DNA of 34,820 nt from an uncultured Acidimicrobiaceae bacterium (GTDB lineage Bacteria > Actinomycetota > Acidimicrobiia > Acidimicrobiales > Ilumatobacteraceae): contig CAIXHI010000501.1 of NCBI GenBank assembly GCA_903919215.1, forward strand, positions 1 to 34,820, read 5' to 3'. Shown here piece after piece: positions 23,666-33,100 of the stretch; position 1 is the stretch's first letter, and every line of letters starts with the position of its first letter. A program made the translations under genes and the position numbers. Under the pieces are notes generated by a model, which worked only from the letters and a program-made list of their open reading frames with translations, was not told where the DNA came from and did not search any database.

Positions 23666-23959
23666 TCAGTCGGCGAAATCGACGTCGACTTCGACGTCGT
23701 CACGGGTGGCCGCAGCGCGCACCACGGTGCGGATGCTCTGCGCCGTACGGCCACGACGGCCGATGACGCGGCCGAGATCGCCGGGGCCGACTCGCACTTC
23801 GAGACGGACCTTGCCACGGTTGATGGAGGAATCCACCAACACGGCTTCGGGATCGTCGACGATGGAACGGACGATGTGCGTGAGCACAGCGACAGCCGTA
23901 GGTGCGGAAGCTTCGTTCGACTCGGGGGTCGACTCGGGGGTCGACTCAGTGTCGGTCAC
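23666..23959 (-). CDS. khpA: KH-domain RNA-binding protein (KhpA type)
   Basis: 97 residues. Residues 1-20 are acidic and repetitive (ESTPESTPES), followed by a single KH domain with the loop GRVIGRRGRTAQSIRTVVRAA. The position between rpsP and rimM is the usual one for KhpA, which pairs with KhpB in RNA binding and cell-length control in Gram-positives. The family member normally has about 75-80 residues, so the acidic repeat tail is extra. Confidence 0.94.
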   Translation of the reverse strand: MTDTESTPESTPESNEASAPTAVAVLTHIVRSIVDDPEAVLVDSSINRGKVRLEVRVGPGDLGRVIGRRGRTAQSIRTVVRAAATRDDVEVDVDFAD

Positions 23960-23972
23960 AGTGGCGACCGAG

Positions 23973-24245
23973 TTACTTCGCCGCGCGAGCGGTGCCGAAC
24001 TCGGCCCACGCGCCCGAGATCTCGAGCAACTTCTTCACGCGCTCGGTGGGCTGGGCGCCGTCGAGCAGCCACTTCACAGCCTTGGAGTTGTCGACGTTGA
24101 GGGTCGACGGCTCGGTGCGCGGGTTGTAGGTGCCCACGATCTGGATGAAGCGACCGTCACGCGGCGCACGGCTGTCTGCCGCGACGATGCGATACTGCGG
24201 CTGCTTGGTCTTGCCGACTCGAGTGAGGCGCAGCTTTACTGCCAT
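23973..24245 (-). CDS. rpsP: 30S ribosomal protein S16
   Basis: 90 residues: [46 protein letters not shown] is canonical S16. It begins the rpsP-khpA-rimM unit, 62 nt after ffh. An AGGGAG string lies about 12 nt before the ATG; the leader holds a 15-bp palindrome. Confidence 0.98.
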   Translation of the reverse strand: MAVKLRLTRVGKTKQPQYRIVAADSRAPRDGRFIQIVGTYNPRTEPSTLNVDNSKAVKWLLDGAQPTERVKKLLEISGAWAEFGTARAAK

Positions 24246-24269
24246 GCGACTTCAGTGCTCCCTGCAAAT

Positions 24270-24284
24270 GACGTGGTACACGTC
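24270..24284. promoter_or_regulatory. 15-bp palindrome in the rpsP leader
   Basis: GACGTG-GTA-CACGTC, perfect 6-bp arms, in the AT-richest part of the ffh-rpsP gap. It could be a protein-binding site or a tight RNA hairpin in the leader. Nothing else supports a function. Confidence 0.35.
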
Positions 24285-24307
24285 GAAATAGAATCCATGT
24301 AACGCTA

Positions 24308-25753
24308 TCAATTGAACGGGCCGAAGCCACCCGGCATCCCGGGGAGACCTTGGCCGGGTAGGCCAGGGCCGCCGGGCATGCCCGGGAACCCGCCGGGCAG
24401 GCCGGGCATTCCGCCCATCGGGGGCATCACGCGACCGCCCTTCTTCCCCTTCTTACCCCGCTGCTGCTTGGCCATCCCGCCGAAGCGCTTCATCATCTTC
24501 TGCATCTCGGCGAACTGCTTCACCAGCCGGTTCACATCGCCCACCGTGGTGCCGCTGCCGTTGGCGATGCGGGTTCGGCGGCTGCCGTTGATCAGCTCAG
24601 GCTTGCGCCGCTCGAGCGGGGTCATGCTGTGGATGATGGCTTCGATCGGCTTGAGCTGGTCGTCGCCGATCTGGGCGTCCTTCATCTCCTTGGGGATCCC
24701 GGGCATCATCCCCATGAGACCACTGAGCGGGCCCATCTTCTTGAGCGCCTGCATCTGCTCGAGGAAGTCCTCCAGCGTGAACTCGCCCTCCATCAGCTTC
24801 TCGGCGGCCTGTTCGGCCTGATCCTTGTCGAAGGCCTGTTCGGCCTGCTCGATGAGGGTGAGCATGTCGCCCATGCCGAGGATGCGACCGGCCATACGGT
24901 CGGGGTGGAACTGCTCGAACTCGCTGAGTTTCTCGCCGGTGGAGGCGAACGCAATCGGGCGGCCGATCACTTCCTTGACGCTGAGTGCCGCACCACCGCG
25001 GGCGTCACCGTCGAGTTTGGTGAGGATGACACCGTCGATCGCCAACGTCGCGTGGAACGCCTCAGCAACGCCGACAGCGTCCTGACCGGTCATTGCATCG
25101 ACGACGAGGAACGTGTAGTTGGGCTGCAGCACGCTGGAGATCTGGCGCACCTGCTCCATCATCTCCGCGTCGATCGACAGACGACCGGCGGTGTCGACGA
25201 TCAGCACGTCGCGGCCCAGACGGCGAGCCTCTTCCAGACCGCGCCTGGCGGTCTCCACAGGGTCGCCCGGCTGGCTGAACACCGGCACATCGATCTGACG
25301 GCCCAGCGTGCGCAACTGTTCGACGGCGGCAGGGCGCTGGAGATCGACCCCGACCAGGAGCGGCTGACGGCCCTGGCTCTTGAACCAGCGGGCCAACTTG
25401 GCCGAGTTGGTGGTCTTACCCGAACCCTGCAGACCGGCCATGAGCACCACCGTCGGCGGACGGCTGGCGTAATGGATCTTCAGCGTCTCGCCACCGAGCA
25501 TCGCGGTGAGTTCCGAGTTGACGATCTTGATGACCTGCTGGCCAGGATCGAGTGCCTCGCTGAGGCGGGCGCCGACGGCCTGCTCGCGGATGCGAGCAAC
25601 GACGTTGCGGACGACACCGACGTTGACGTCGGCTTCCAGCAACGCCGTGCGGATCTCCTTCAACATCTCGTCGACGTCGTCCTCGGTGAGGCGACCCTTG
25701 CCGCGCAAACGTTTGACAATGCCTTCGAGACGGGATGACAGGGAATCGAACAT
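24308..25753 (-). CDS. ffh: Signal recognition particle protein Ffh
   Basis: 481 residues. N and G domains with GLQGSGKT (107-114), DTAGRL and TKLDGDARGG, then the methionine-rich M domain (LEDFLEQMQALKKMGPLSGLMGMMPG). The end is a Gly/Pro/Met-rich tail of about 40 residues (MPPMGGMPGLPGGFPGMPGG). Ffh binds signal peptides and docks with FtsY, also encoded here. No ribosome site is visible; TAGCGT lies 10 nt before the ATG and a hairpin abuts the start codon. Confidence 0.98.
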   Translation of the reverse strand: MFDSLSSRLEGIVKRLRGKGRLTEDDVDEMLKEIRTALLEADVNVGVVRNVVARIREQAVGARLSEALDPGQQVIKIVNSELTAMLGGETLKIHYASRPPTVVLMAGLQGSGKTTNSAKLARWFKSQGRQPLLVGVDLQRPAAVEQLRTLGRQIDVPVFSQPGDPVETARRGLEEARRLGRDVLIVDTAGRLSIDAEMMEQVRQISSVLQPNYTFLVVDAMTGQDAVGVAEAFHATLAIDGVILTKLDGDARGGAALSVKEVIGRPIAFASTGEKLSEFEQFHPDRMAGRILGMGDMLTLIEQAEQAFDKDQAEQAAEKLMEGEFTLEDFLEQMQALKKMGPLSGLMGMMPGIPKEMKDAQIGDDQLKPIEAIIHSMTPLERRKPELINGSRRTRIANGSGTTVGDVNRLVKQFAEMQKMMKRFGGMAKQQRGKKGKKGGRVMPPMGGMPGLPGGFPGMPGGPGLPGQGLPGMPGGFGPFN

Positions 25754-25783
25754 GCGGGGACGAACGCTACCGTCCGTCCCCGC
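25754..25783 (-). terminator. Hairpin between the I78-like lipoprotein gene and ffh
   Basis: GCGGGGACG ... CGTCCCCGC, a perfect 9-bp stem with a 12-nt loop, 28 nt past the lipoprotein stop and directly touching the ffh ATG. It may terminate the upstream transcript. If ffh is transcribed from the TAGCGT box inside the loop, the hairpin would not form in the ffh mRNA. Confidence 0.55.
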
Positions 25784-25811
25784 TGCTCACCTGCTCAATG
25801 CCGTTGCGGGC

Positions 25812-27368
25812 TCAGCCGATCGACTCGACGGAGGTCACCACGCCGGCCTCGACGGCCACGTTCACCCGTGAGGTGCTGTAGTCCTCGGTGACCATCAGCG
25901 ACTCGCCGTCACGCTTCACCACGCGCACCGTCCAGCCGAACTCGGAGGCGACCTTCGCGGCCTCGTCCTCGGCGACACCGGTGAGCACCTTCGTGGCCTC
26001 GGCCTGATCGACCGGCGCCGGCAGCGTCACCGCTGTGTCCGGGGTGGCACCGGTACTGGTGTCGACCGGAACCGGCTCGGTGGTGACACCCGTATCGGGC
26101 AGCTCGACGTACTGGTCGTCGACTGCGATCACCGTGTACACGCCACCGTCAGTGGACAGGAACGTGTACGCCGGCAGCAGCCACACGGTGCCGTCGACAT
26201 CCCACACCATCGTCAGGTCGACGCGTGCGTCGTTCAGGTGCACCGTGATCGGTTCCGGCGGCAGGTAGGTCTCGGGCACACAGTCGGCAGCAGGATCACA
26301 CACCGGGGAGTCGAGCGGCGGCGGAGCGATGACCGTCGGAGCGCCGCCGGTCGAACCGCTGGAGTCCGAGGACACGGCAGTGGTCTCGGGCGTGGCGGTC
26401 ACCGAGCGGGTGGAAGCGCCGCCGACCATGTCAGCGGCCATCCCCTTGGCCATCACGCCCGGGGCGCCGTAGTAGCCCATCCAGGCGCCGTCCTGCAGGC
26501 GAGTCAGCCCAGCGGCGGTTCCGACCAGCGGGTACTCGCCGGCCGGTTCGGGGGTTGCCAGCGAACCGGATGCCCAGGTGACTGCGCCTTCGGCACCGAA
26601 GCCGATGGAGATGCTGATCGGGCTGCGGTGCCCATCGAGCATCAAGAAGCCGGTGACGTTGGCACCCCACTCGTCGGCGTAGGTCTCGAACTCGTAGTCC
26701 GCAGCGTTGTAGCCGAGGTCGGCGAACAGCGCCTTGGCCTTCGCCAATGCGGCGGCCTTGGTGGGCACGCCGACCGGCGGCGCGGGCGTTTCACACGGCG
26801 CAGGTGTGATGACGATGGTGGATTCGGTGACCGAAGAATCGCTGCCGCTGCTGACCGGAGCATCGGGAACTGCGATCGGCTCTGCGGAGGTGCCACACCC
26901 GGCGCTGATGCTGCCGCCGGTGGTCGACGGATCCGGGTTGAACCACCAACTGACCATGCCGTCGACGCCGACGGTGATGCTGGCGCCGGTGTAGTCGGCC
27001 GAGCCGACCTGCCAGCCGCCACCCTGATCGGCCGGAACGGTGCGGACGTCACCCTTCACGCCCAGCACCTCGGCCATCGTGGCCACGCGGGCGGTGTCCA
27101 CCGACTGGCCAGCCGACAGCTTCCAGGCATTGCCGGTTGCGGCGAGGTCGGGCAAGGTGCCATCGACCACGAAGTTGAACGAGGTGAACGGCATCATCAT
27201 CTTGTCGGCGGCGGGAGCCCCAGCAGATTGTGTGCTGGAGCCAGCAGCGCCGATGTGGATGATGGCTGGCGCCGAGCCAGATGTGGTGGTGCGGGCGGCA
27301 TCACCGCAGCCGGACAGTCCAATGACGACTGCTGCGGCGACGAAGGCGAGGCGACGTGAGCGAAGCAT
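25812..27368 (-). CDS. Large lipoprotein with a C-terminal I78-like protease-inhibitor domain
   Basis: 518 residues. Lipoprotein signal ending GLSGC (Cys21). The body holds repeated DYTGASITVGVDGMVSWWF/GHRSPISISIGFGAEGAVTWASG beta segments and proline-rich spacers (TVIAPPPLDSPV, TVTLPAPVDQ). The last 60 residues (VLTGVAEDEAAKVASEFGWTVRVVKRDGESLMVTEDYSTSRVNVAVEAGVVTSV) match the pattern of the inhibitor I78 family (GW-RVV-DG-T-DY-RVNV). That domain call is by eye. AGGA 5 nt before the ATG supports the start. A surface protein that binds or guards against proteases is a reasonable guess. Confidence 0.82.
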   Translation of the reverse strand: MLRSRRLAFVAAAVVIGLSGCGDAARTTTSGSAPAIIHIGAAGSSTQSAGAPAADKMMMPFTSFNFVVDGTLPDLAATGNAWKLSAGQSVDTARVATMAEVLGVKGDVRTVPADQGGGWQVGSADYTGASITVGVDGMVSWWFNPDPSTTGGSISAGCGTSAEPIAVPDAPVSSGSDSSVTESTIVITPAPCETPAPPVGVPTKAAALAKAKALFADLGYNAADYEFETYADEWGANVTGFLMLDGHRSPISISIGFGAEGAVTWASGSLATPEPAGEYPLVGTAAGLTRLQDGAWMGYYGAPGVMAKGMAADMVGGASTRSVTATPETTAVSSDSSGSTGGAPTVIAPPPLDSPVCDPAADCVPETYLPPEPITVHLNDARVDLTMVWDVDGTVWLLPAYTFLSTDGGVYTVIAVDDQYVELPDTGVTTEPVPVDTSTGATPDTAVTLPAPVDQAEATKVLTGVAEDEAAKVASEFGWTVRVVKRDGESLMVTEDYSTSRVNVAVEAGVVTSVESIG

Positions 27369-27484
27369 GGCGATCCTTTCGGGTCGGGGTGGTGGCGATC
27401 ACCACTCGGGCCATAGACGACCGCCGTGGTCCGCCCGGTTCCGAGAAATCTGAAATCTTTCGGGAATCGGCGCAGCGTTGTCGC
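27369..27484 (-). promoter_or_regulatory. Gap before the I78-like lipoprotein, possible ECF-type promoter
   Basis: Read on the minus strand, GGAAC is followed after 16 nt by GTCGTC, the shape of promoters used by extracytoplasmic-function sigma factors. AAAGGA then leads into the ATG at 27368. The GC content and lack of a known cognate sigma keep confidence low. Confidence 0.3.
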
Positions 27485-28381
27485 TCAGGGACCACCGGCG
27501 ATGTCGGCGGCGTTGGCCAACCACGTGGCAATCGACGCTCGGGTCGACACGACCACAGCGGCATGCTCACGCTTCCAATCGTCGAACTTCACTCCGAGAA
27601 TCTGTGTCATTCGCGCGCTGTAGCCGAGGTCAGACCTGCACTCCAGATCGGCGGCCCGCATCGCGACTTCCCCGGCTGCCGGGGAGTCGCCAGGCCAAGT
27701 CGATCGCCACGGCTCAGTCGGGTCGGCGGCGGAGAATCCTGTGGCCTTCATGCACGCCGACCACTGCGAGTCGAGGGCGATGGCATCCGGATTCTCGGCG
27801 ACCGCGTTGATCCAACCATTGCGGGCGAGGTTGAAGTCGGCCAGACCGTCCAACAGACCAGTCGGCGAGCCGTAGACCGCTGTCGCTGCTTCGGCGAGAC
27901 AGCCCGTCGAGACGCCATCACCGCCCCACGCGTTCGCCGCACCCTTGGTCTGCTGCAGCCACTTGTCGACCACCGACGTTTGTTCGCCCACAGGGTTGGC
28001 TTGCCCGACGTGGTATCCCTCAGACGCAGGGCGACTTGCCGCGTTGTACACCTCGGACGGCGTGTAGACCTCGATCGGGAAGCTGTCAAACCCTGCTCGA
28101 TGCATGCACTCGACTCCAACCTTTGAATCTGCGTCGAAGAGCACCGAATAGTCCCCAGGCGAAATGCGCACCACCGCACCTACACCGGCCGGATCGTCCA
28201 CGATCATGCCGTAGACCAGATGCTCAAGCGGCATCGAGTGATCCACCGCCGCTCCAACGTCGACAGAGTGCGGAGCACTCTCCGCTGTCACAGCGGAGGT
28301 GACGGGCGACGCGGCGATCTGGTGATCGTCGCCGCACGACACGGCAAGGACGACCAACGCAACGAGGGGTGCGGTTCGCAT
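27485..28381 (-). CDS. Lipoprotein with two CMxxxGF motifs, function unknown
   Basis: 298 residues from ATG at 28381, with AAAGGAG 7 nt upstream; an upstream in-frame ATG at 28426 also has a GGAGG and would add 15 charged residues. Signal peptide MRTAPLVALVVLAVSC gives lipidated Cys16. The mature part has VECMHRAGFDSF and WSACMKATGFSA, a repeated Cys-Met-x3-Gly-Phe element seen in unnamed actinobacterial lipoproteins, plus Cys residues in STGCLAEAA and LECRSDLGY that could pair. It follows the broken aromatic-rich gene by 62 nt and probably shares its promoter. Confidence 0.82.
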   Translation of the reverse strand: MRTAPLVALVVLAVSCGDDHQIAASPVTSAVTAESAPHSVDVGAAVDHSMPLEHLVYGMIVDDPAGVGAVVRISPGDYSVLFDADSKVGVECMHRAGFDSFPIEVYTPSEVYNAASRPASEGYHVGQANPVGEQTSVVDKWLQQTKGAANAWGGDGVSTGCLAEAATAVYGSPTGLLDGLADFNLARNGWINAVAENPDAIALDSQWSACMKATGFSAADPTEPWRSTWPGDSPAAGEVAMRAADLECRSDLGYSARMTQILGVKFDDWKREHAAVVVSTRASIATWLANAADIAGGP

Positions 28382-28443
28382 CGATCTGCTCCTTTCAACT
28401 CTGGTAGTGGCGAGCTCTTTTGTCATGTGGTGTCGCCTCCGGA

Positions 28444-28782
28444 TCACGCGATGTACACCGGCGGACAACCGCCGTAGGCAGCGATGTCGGACCCTCTCAC
28501 CACTTGCTCCGCACGGACCCGCGACACGGCACCGTTCGGGGTGTAGACCCAGTTGGTGCTGTATTAGTCGAGCCACATCGACGCCCCGGACCACCACGTG
28601 CCCGAGTAGACACACATGTACCGGTAGGTGCTGCTGAGGTGACGATTTCGCGCCATGACGAGTGGGTAAGGGCTCTCATACATCGCCGGATACGTCACCC
28701 GGTAGTACATGTTGCCCTCCCAGTAGGCGGGGTCGGAGACGATCGGACCCTGCTCCGCATAGACGTCTCGCCTCCTCCGCAC
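28444..28782 (-). pseudogene. Aromatic-rich ORF interrupted by an in-frame TAA
   Basis: The frame opens with GTG at 28782 (or ATG 28710 after GGGAGGG) and runs through GPIVSDPAYWEGNMYYRVTYPAMYESPYPL and STYRYMCVYSGTWWSGASMWLD to TAA at 28564-28566. The same frame stays open for 38 more codons (YSTNWVYTPNGAVSRVRAEQ ... GGCPPVYIA) to TGA at 28444, with the same Tyr/Trp-rich style and GC-rich third positions. The sequence looks like an exported wall-associated protein but no signal peptide is present. I infer a decayed gene with a nonsense mutation and a damaged N-terminus. No known family is recognised. The 28382-28443 stretch holds only the next gene's ribosome site. Confidence 0.55.
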
Positions 28783-28802
28783 TTCTGAACCTTCGTTCAG
28801 AA
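28783..28802. promoter_or_regulatory. Perfect palindrome TTCTGAAC-CTTC-GTTCAGAA
   Basis: Eight-base arms around four bases, overlapping the -10 and predicted start point of the promoter below. The core GAAC-N4-GTTC equals the SOS core at recA and lexA, but the flanks are TG/CA instead of CG/CG. Could be a LexA site or a TetR-type operator. Confidence 0.7.
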
Positions 28803-28826
28803 TACACCCCCCAAGATTGAAGTCAA
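28799..28826 (-). promoter_or_regulatory. Promoter of the interrupted ORF and the CMxxxGF lipoprotein
   Basis: Minus strand TTGACT (28826-28821), 16-nt spacer, TATTCT (28804-28799). It is one of the best sigma-70-type matches in the window and is followed by GGAGGAGG. The palindrome overlaps its -10. Confidence 0.65.
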
Positions 28827-28904
28827 CCCACGTCCTGCGGAGGTGACACGACGACGGCGTTCAAGGGCGCGGCAACCCGATCTGTTTTGCGCGATCGGCA
28901 TATC

Positions 28905-30098
28905 TCAGTCGAGCGTGACGAGTGCGTCGACGAACTCGGTCGGGTCGAAGGCGACGAGATCGTGAATCGTCTCACCCAGGCCGACGAGCTTCACCGGCAA
29001 GCCAAGCTCGGTTTCGATCGCGAACACGATGCCGCCCTTGGCCGAGCCGTCGAGCTTGGTGAGCACCACACCGGTGACACCCGAGCCATCCGTGCCCACG
29101 TTCGTGGCAGCACCGAATTCGCGGGCCTGCGCGAGACCGTTCTGGCCGGTGGTGGCATCGATGACCAGCAGCACCTCGGTGACCCGACCGCGGCCCTTCT
29201 CGGCGACGCGGCGCACCTTGCGCAGTTCGTCCATCAGGTTCGTCTTGGTGTGTAGGCGCCCGGCTGTGTCGGCCAGCACCAGTTGGATACCCTTCGCTGC
29301 GGCGCGCTCGATGCCGTCGAAGATGACCGAGCTGGGGTCGCCACCTTCCTTGCCGCGCACGATTTCGGCGCCGCTGCGTTCGGCCCACGTGGTGAGCTGC
29401 TCGGCGGCCGCGGCGCGGAATGTGTCGCCTGCCGCCATCAGCACGCTGACACCGGACTGTGCCTGCAGCGCAGCAACTTTGCCGATGGTGGTGGTCTTGC
29501 CCACGCCGTTGACGCCCACGAACAACCACACATTGGGCTCGTCGGCCGCACCCGGTACGAGGTGCAACGAGCGGTCGGCACCATCGAGGCGCGACACCAT
29601 CTCCGCCTGCAGCGCATCGAGCAGCTGACCAGGCTCGGTGATCTCCTTGGCCTTCACCCGGGTACGCAGCCCGTTCAACAGTTCGTCGGTGACGCGCACG
29701 CCGACATCGGCGCGCAGCAGTGCTTCTTCGAGGTCGTCCCACGTGTCGCTGGTGATACCGGTGCGGGCACGGATGCCGAGCAGCGTGCCAGTGAGTGCCG
29801 AGCGGGCCTTCGCCATACGCGAACGGAACGTCGGCCGCTCGCCGCCAAGGTCGACCGCTTCGGGGTGGTGCTCGCCATCCAGGTGCACCACCTCGGCCTC
29901 GGCCACCACCTGCAGGACCGCCTCGCGCACCGACTCGGCGATCGCGGCGACATCGGGAGCAACCGGCGCGGCCGGAGCAACGGGCGCGGCCGCGGTTCGC
30001 TGCTGCGCGGGGCGTGCGCCGCGACGTCGGTTCCAGAGCACCACGCCGACACCGAACACGAGCACTGCGGCAATGAGGACGAGATAGATGAACGTCAT
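28905..30098 (-). CDS. ftsY: Signal recognition particle receptor FtsY
   Basis: 397 residues. An N-terminal membrane helix (about 2-22) is followed by an Ala/Pro linker and acidic region, then NG domains with GVNGVGKTTT (195-204), DTAGRLHTKTNLMDEL and TKLDGSAKGG. It receives Ffh-ribosome complexes at the membrane. The TM anchor is the form common in actinobacteria. It follows smc by 26 nt. Confidence 0.98.
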   Translation of the reverse strand: MTFIYLVLIAAVLVFGVGVVLWNRRRGARPAQQRTAAAPVAPAAPVAPDVAAIAESVREAVLQVVAEAEVVHLDGEHHPEAVDLGGERPTFRSRMAKARSALTGTLLGIRARTGITSDTWDDLEEALLRADVGVRVTDELLNGLRTRVKAKEITEPGQLLDALQAEMVSRLDGADRSLHLVPGAADEPNVWLFVGVNGVGKTTTIGKVAALQAQSGVSVLMAAGDTFRAAAAEQLTTWAERSGAEIVRGKEGGDPSSVIFDGIERAAAKGIQLVLADTAGRLHTKTNLMDELRKVRRVAEKGRGRVTEVLLVIDATTGQNGLAQAREFGAATNVGTDGSGVTGVVLTKLDGSAKGGIVFAIETELGLPVKLVGLGETIHDLVAFDPTEFVDALVTLD

Positions 30099-30124
30099 TG
30101 GGGCGAGAGGCTATCTGTCGCCGG

Positions 30125-33100
30125 TCAGGCGTTGGAGGAGACGCGCTCGACGACGACCTTCGACGAGCCGCCCGGCTGCATCGTGACGCCCAGCAGGCTG
30201 TCGCCGGCTTCCATCGTGCGCTTCTGGTGGCTGACGATCAGCAGCTGCGCCTCGCGGCGGAACTCGTGGATCAGGCCCAGGAAGCGGTGCAGGTTCACGT
30301 CGTCGAGGGCGGCCTCGACTTCGTCCATCACGTAGAACGGCGACGGGCGGCTGCGGAACACGGCGAACAGGAACGCCAGCGCCGTGAGGCTGCGCTCGCC
30401 ACCGGACAGCAGCGACAGCTTCTTCACGTTCTTACCGCTGGGCTTGGCCTCGACCTCGATACCCGTGTTCAACAGGTCGTCGGGGTTGGTGAGGATCAGC
30501 CGGCCGACACCACCGGGGAACAACGTGGCGAACAGGCTGGTGAAGTGGGTGGACACATCGGCGAAGGCCGAGGAGAACACCGTCTGGATCTCGAGATCGA
30601 CGGCCTTGATGACGCGCATCAGGTCGCGGCGAGTGTTGCGCACGTCCTCGAGCTGCTCTTCCAGGAACTTGTGACGCTCCTGCAGTTCGTTGAACTCCTC
30701 CAGCGCCAGCGGGTTGATGGCACCCATCAGCCGCAGCTCACGCTCGAGGTCGCGCACCCGAGCGGCCGGGTTGGTGCCCTCGGGCACTTCCGGCAACTGC
30801 GCCTGCTCGGCGTACTCGGGTTCCAGGTCGTGGTCGCGACGCAGCGCCTCGACGGCACCCTCCAGGCGCATGCGCACCTCGGCCTCGTCGATCTCCACGC
30901 GGCGGCTGCGCTCGCGGTTCTCGTCCAGTTCCTTCTCCGCCGCCGCACGGCGCCGACGCAGACCTTCGAGCCGCTGGGCGACCGCGCGCACCTCATCGCT
31001 CTGCCGGCGACGGATCTCGAGCAGTTCGTTGTGGCGCACTTCCACGGAATGGCGGTGCACATCGACCAGCGCGGCGAGGCGTTCCACCGCCTGCAGACTG
31101 CGCTCAACGGCTTCTCGGCGCTGTGCTGCCTCCGCACGGGCGGCAGTGTCGGCTTCCAGGCGTCGCTCGGTCTCGACCAAGCGACGCTCGAGGAATGCCT
31201 GGCGCTCATGGAGGCCGGCGTTGCGCACCTCGAGATCCTTGCGGCGACCGTTGAGGATCGCCGTCTGCGCGTCGAGGCGAGCGCGAGCCTCGCCGCGAGC
31301 CTTGGCGGCCTCGGCCTCGGCGGCCTCGTCGGCCTCCAATGCGGGCACCAGCGACTCGAGTTCGACGATGCGGGCACGCTCGCGCTCGGCACGCTCCTCG
31401 GCGTCGCCCAGACCACGCTGGAGGGTCTCGGTCTCGGCCTGTACATCGCGACGCTCGGACTGCGAACGGGCCAGCGCCTCGCTGTTGGCGGTGAAGCCAG
31501 CATCGTGAGCGTCGAGCTTGCGGGTCAGTTCGTTCTCGTGCTGACGGGCCGCCTGCAGTTCTGCCTTCGCTCCGGCGAGCGCCGTATCGCGCTGGGCGAG
31601 TTCGGCCGCAGCGGCTGCAGAACGTTCCTGCGCCTCTTCCAGGGCAGCGGCCGTCGCGCCGCCACCGATGGCACCGATGCGCCAGCCAGAGGGGCCGAAG
31701 CGGCCACCGTCTGAGGTGACCACGACCGCGGCCGGGTTGGCCAGCGCGACGTCGAGCGCGGCTTCCCAGCCGGCGACGCGCACGGCGCTGCCGAGCACCG
31801 CGTCGAGCAGCGCCGGCACGCCGTCGTGGCGGCTGCGTACGTGCGGGCGAACGGCCTCGCCGCCCGACGGCGCACTGTTCGCTACACCGCCACGTGAACC
31901 GAGCGCGAGCACAGCACCGTGCACATTGCTGGCCTGCAGCGACTGCAGCGCACGTCGACCGGTGTCGGGGCTGGCGACGACGACGGCCTGCAACGCTTCA
32001 CCGAGTGCAGCCTCAACGGCAGACTCCCAGCCTTCGTCGATTTCGATCAGGTCGAGCAGCGTGCCCAGCACACCGTCGACGCCCGACAGGTGCTCTGCAC
32101 CAGCGCGAGCGCGGGCGCCTTCCAGCGCCTGGTTCAGCGCCTCGGCACGGGCCTTCCACCGCGACGCCTCCTCGGCGGTCACCTGGCGGGAAGCGACCAT
32201 CGAGTCGTGCGCCGCGTCAGCAGCGATACGCCGCGCCTCGGCGGCCTCGACATCGGCAACCAGCGCTGCCTCGGCGGCCTGAGCAGACTCGCACTCGGCA
32301 CGCAGCCGTTCGCACTCACCCTCCAGCCGTTCGGCCTTCTGTTGCAGCGCTTCGACGCGGGCGCGCTGCCGACGCAGATCGCCATCGGCCCGTTCGAGGC
32401 TGGTGCGCATGCTGCGCAACTCGCCACGCACCTCCGCTGCCGCGCTGGCAGCAGACGTGCTGTTGGAGATGCCTTCGATCGACGCCATCGTCTCGCGTCG
32501 TTGTTCGGCGAAGGTGCCCTCTTCGGCAGCGAGTGTCTCTGCCTCGGGACCGACCGCAGCGAGGTCGGCTTCCACGGACGTGAGTTCGTCGCGCAGGCGC
32601 TGCGCCTCACCTTCGAGGTTGGCGACGACACCCGAGTCCATCAGTTGGCCACGGTCGCGCTCCATCGAGCGGCGCCGCTCGACCAGCACGGCGGCAATGC
32701 CGCGGGCACGTTCACGCAACTGCTCGACACGCACCATCTCATCGCTGAGGTCGGTGTCGCCGCGCGCAGTGAGTTCCGCCTCGGCAGCCAGCACGCCGGT
32801 GTCGAGAACGGCGAGTTCGGTGCGCAGTTCCTGCTCGCTGGCAGTGAGTGTGATCCGCTCGCCAGCGAGTGCTGTGAGACGCGCTCGTTGCGACGAGATC
32901 TCGCGTCCAGAGAGGAAGATCTTCAGCGCGTTCAGTTCGGCAACGAGGTCGCCGTGGCGCCGGGCCGCATCGGCCTGCCGCTCGAGCGGACGCAACTGGC
33001 GGCGAACTTCACGAAGCAGATCCTGGACACGCAGCAGGCTGGCCTCGGTGGCGTCGAGTCGGCGTTCGGCCTTCTCCTTGCGGCGGCGGTACTTCAGCAC

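Noticed and set aside
28564-28566. TAA as programmed recoding site
   Set aside because: TAA is not a selenocysteine or pyrrolysine codon and no recoding structure is evident; mutation or sequencing error is simpler.
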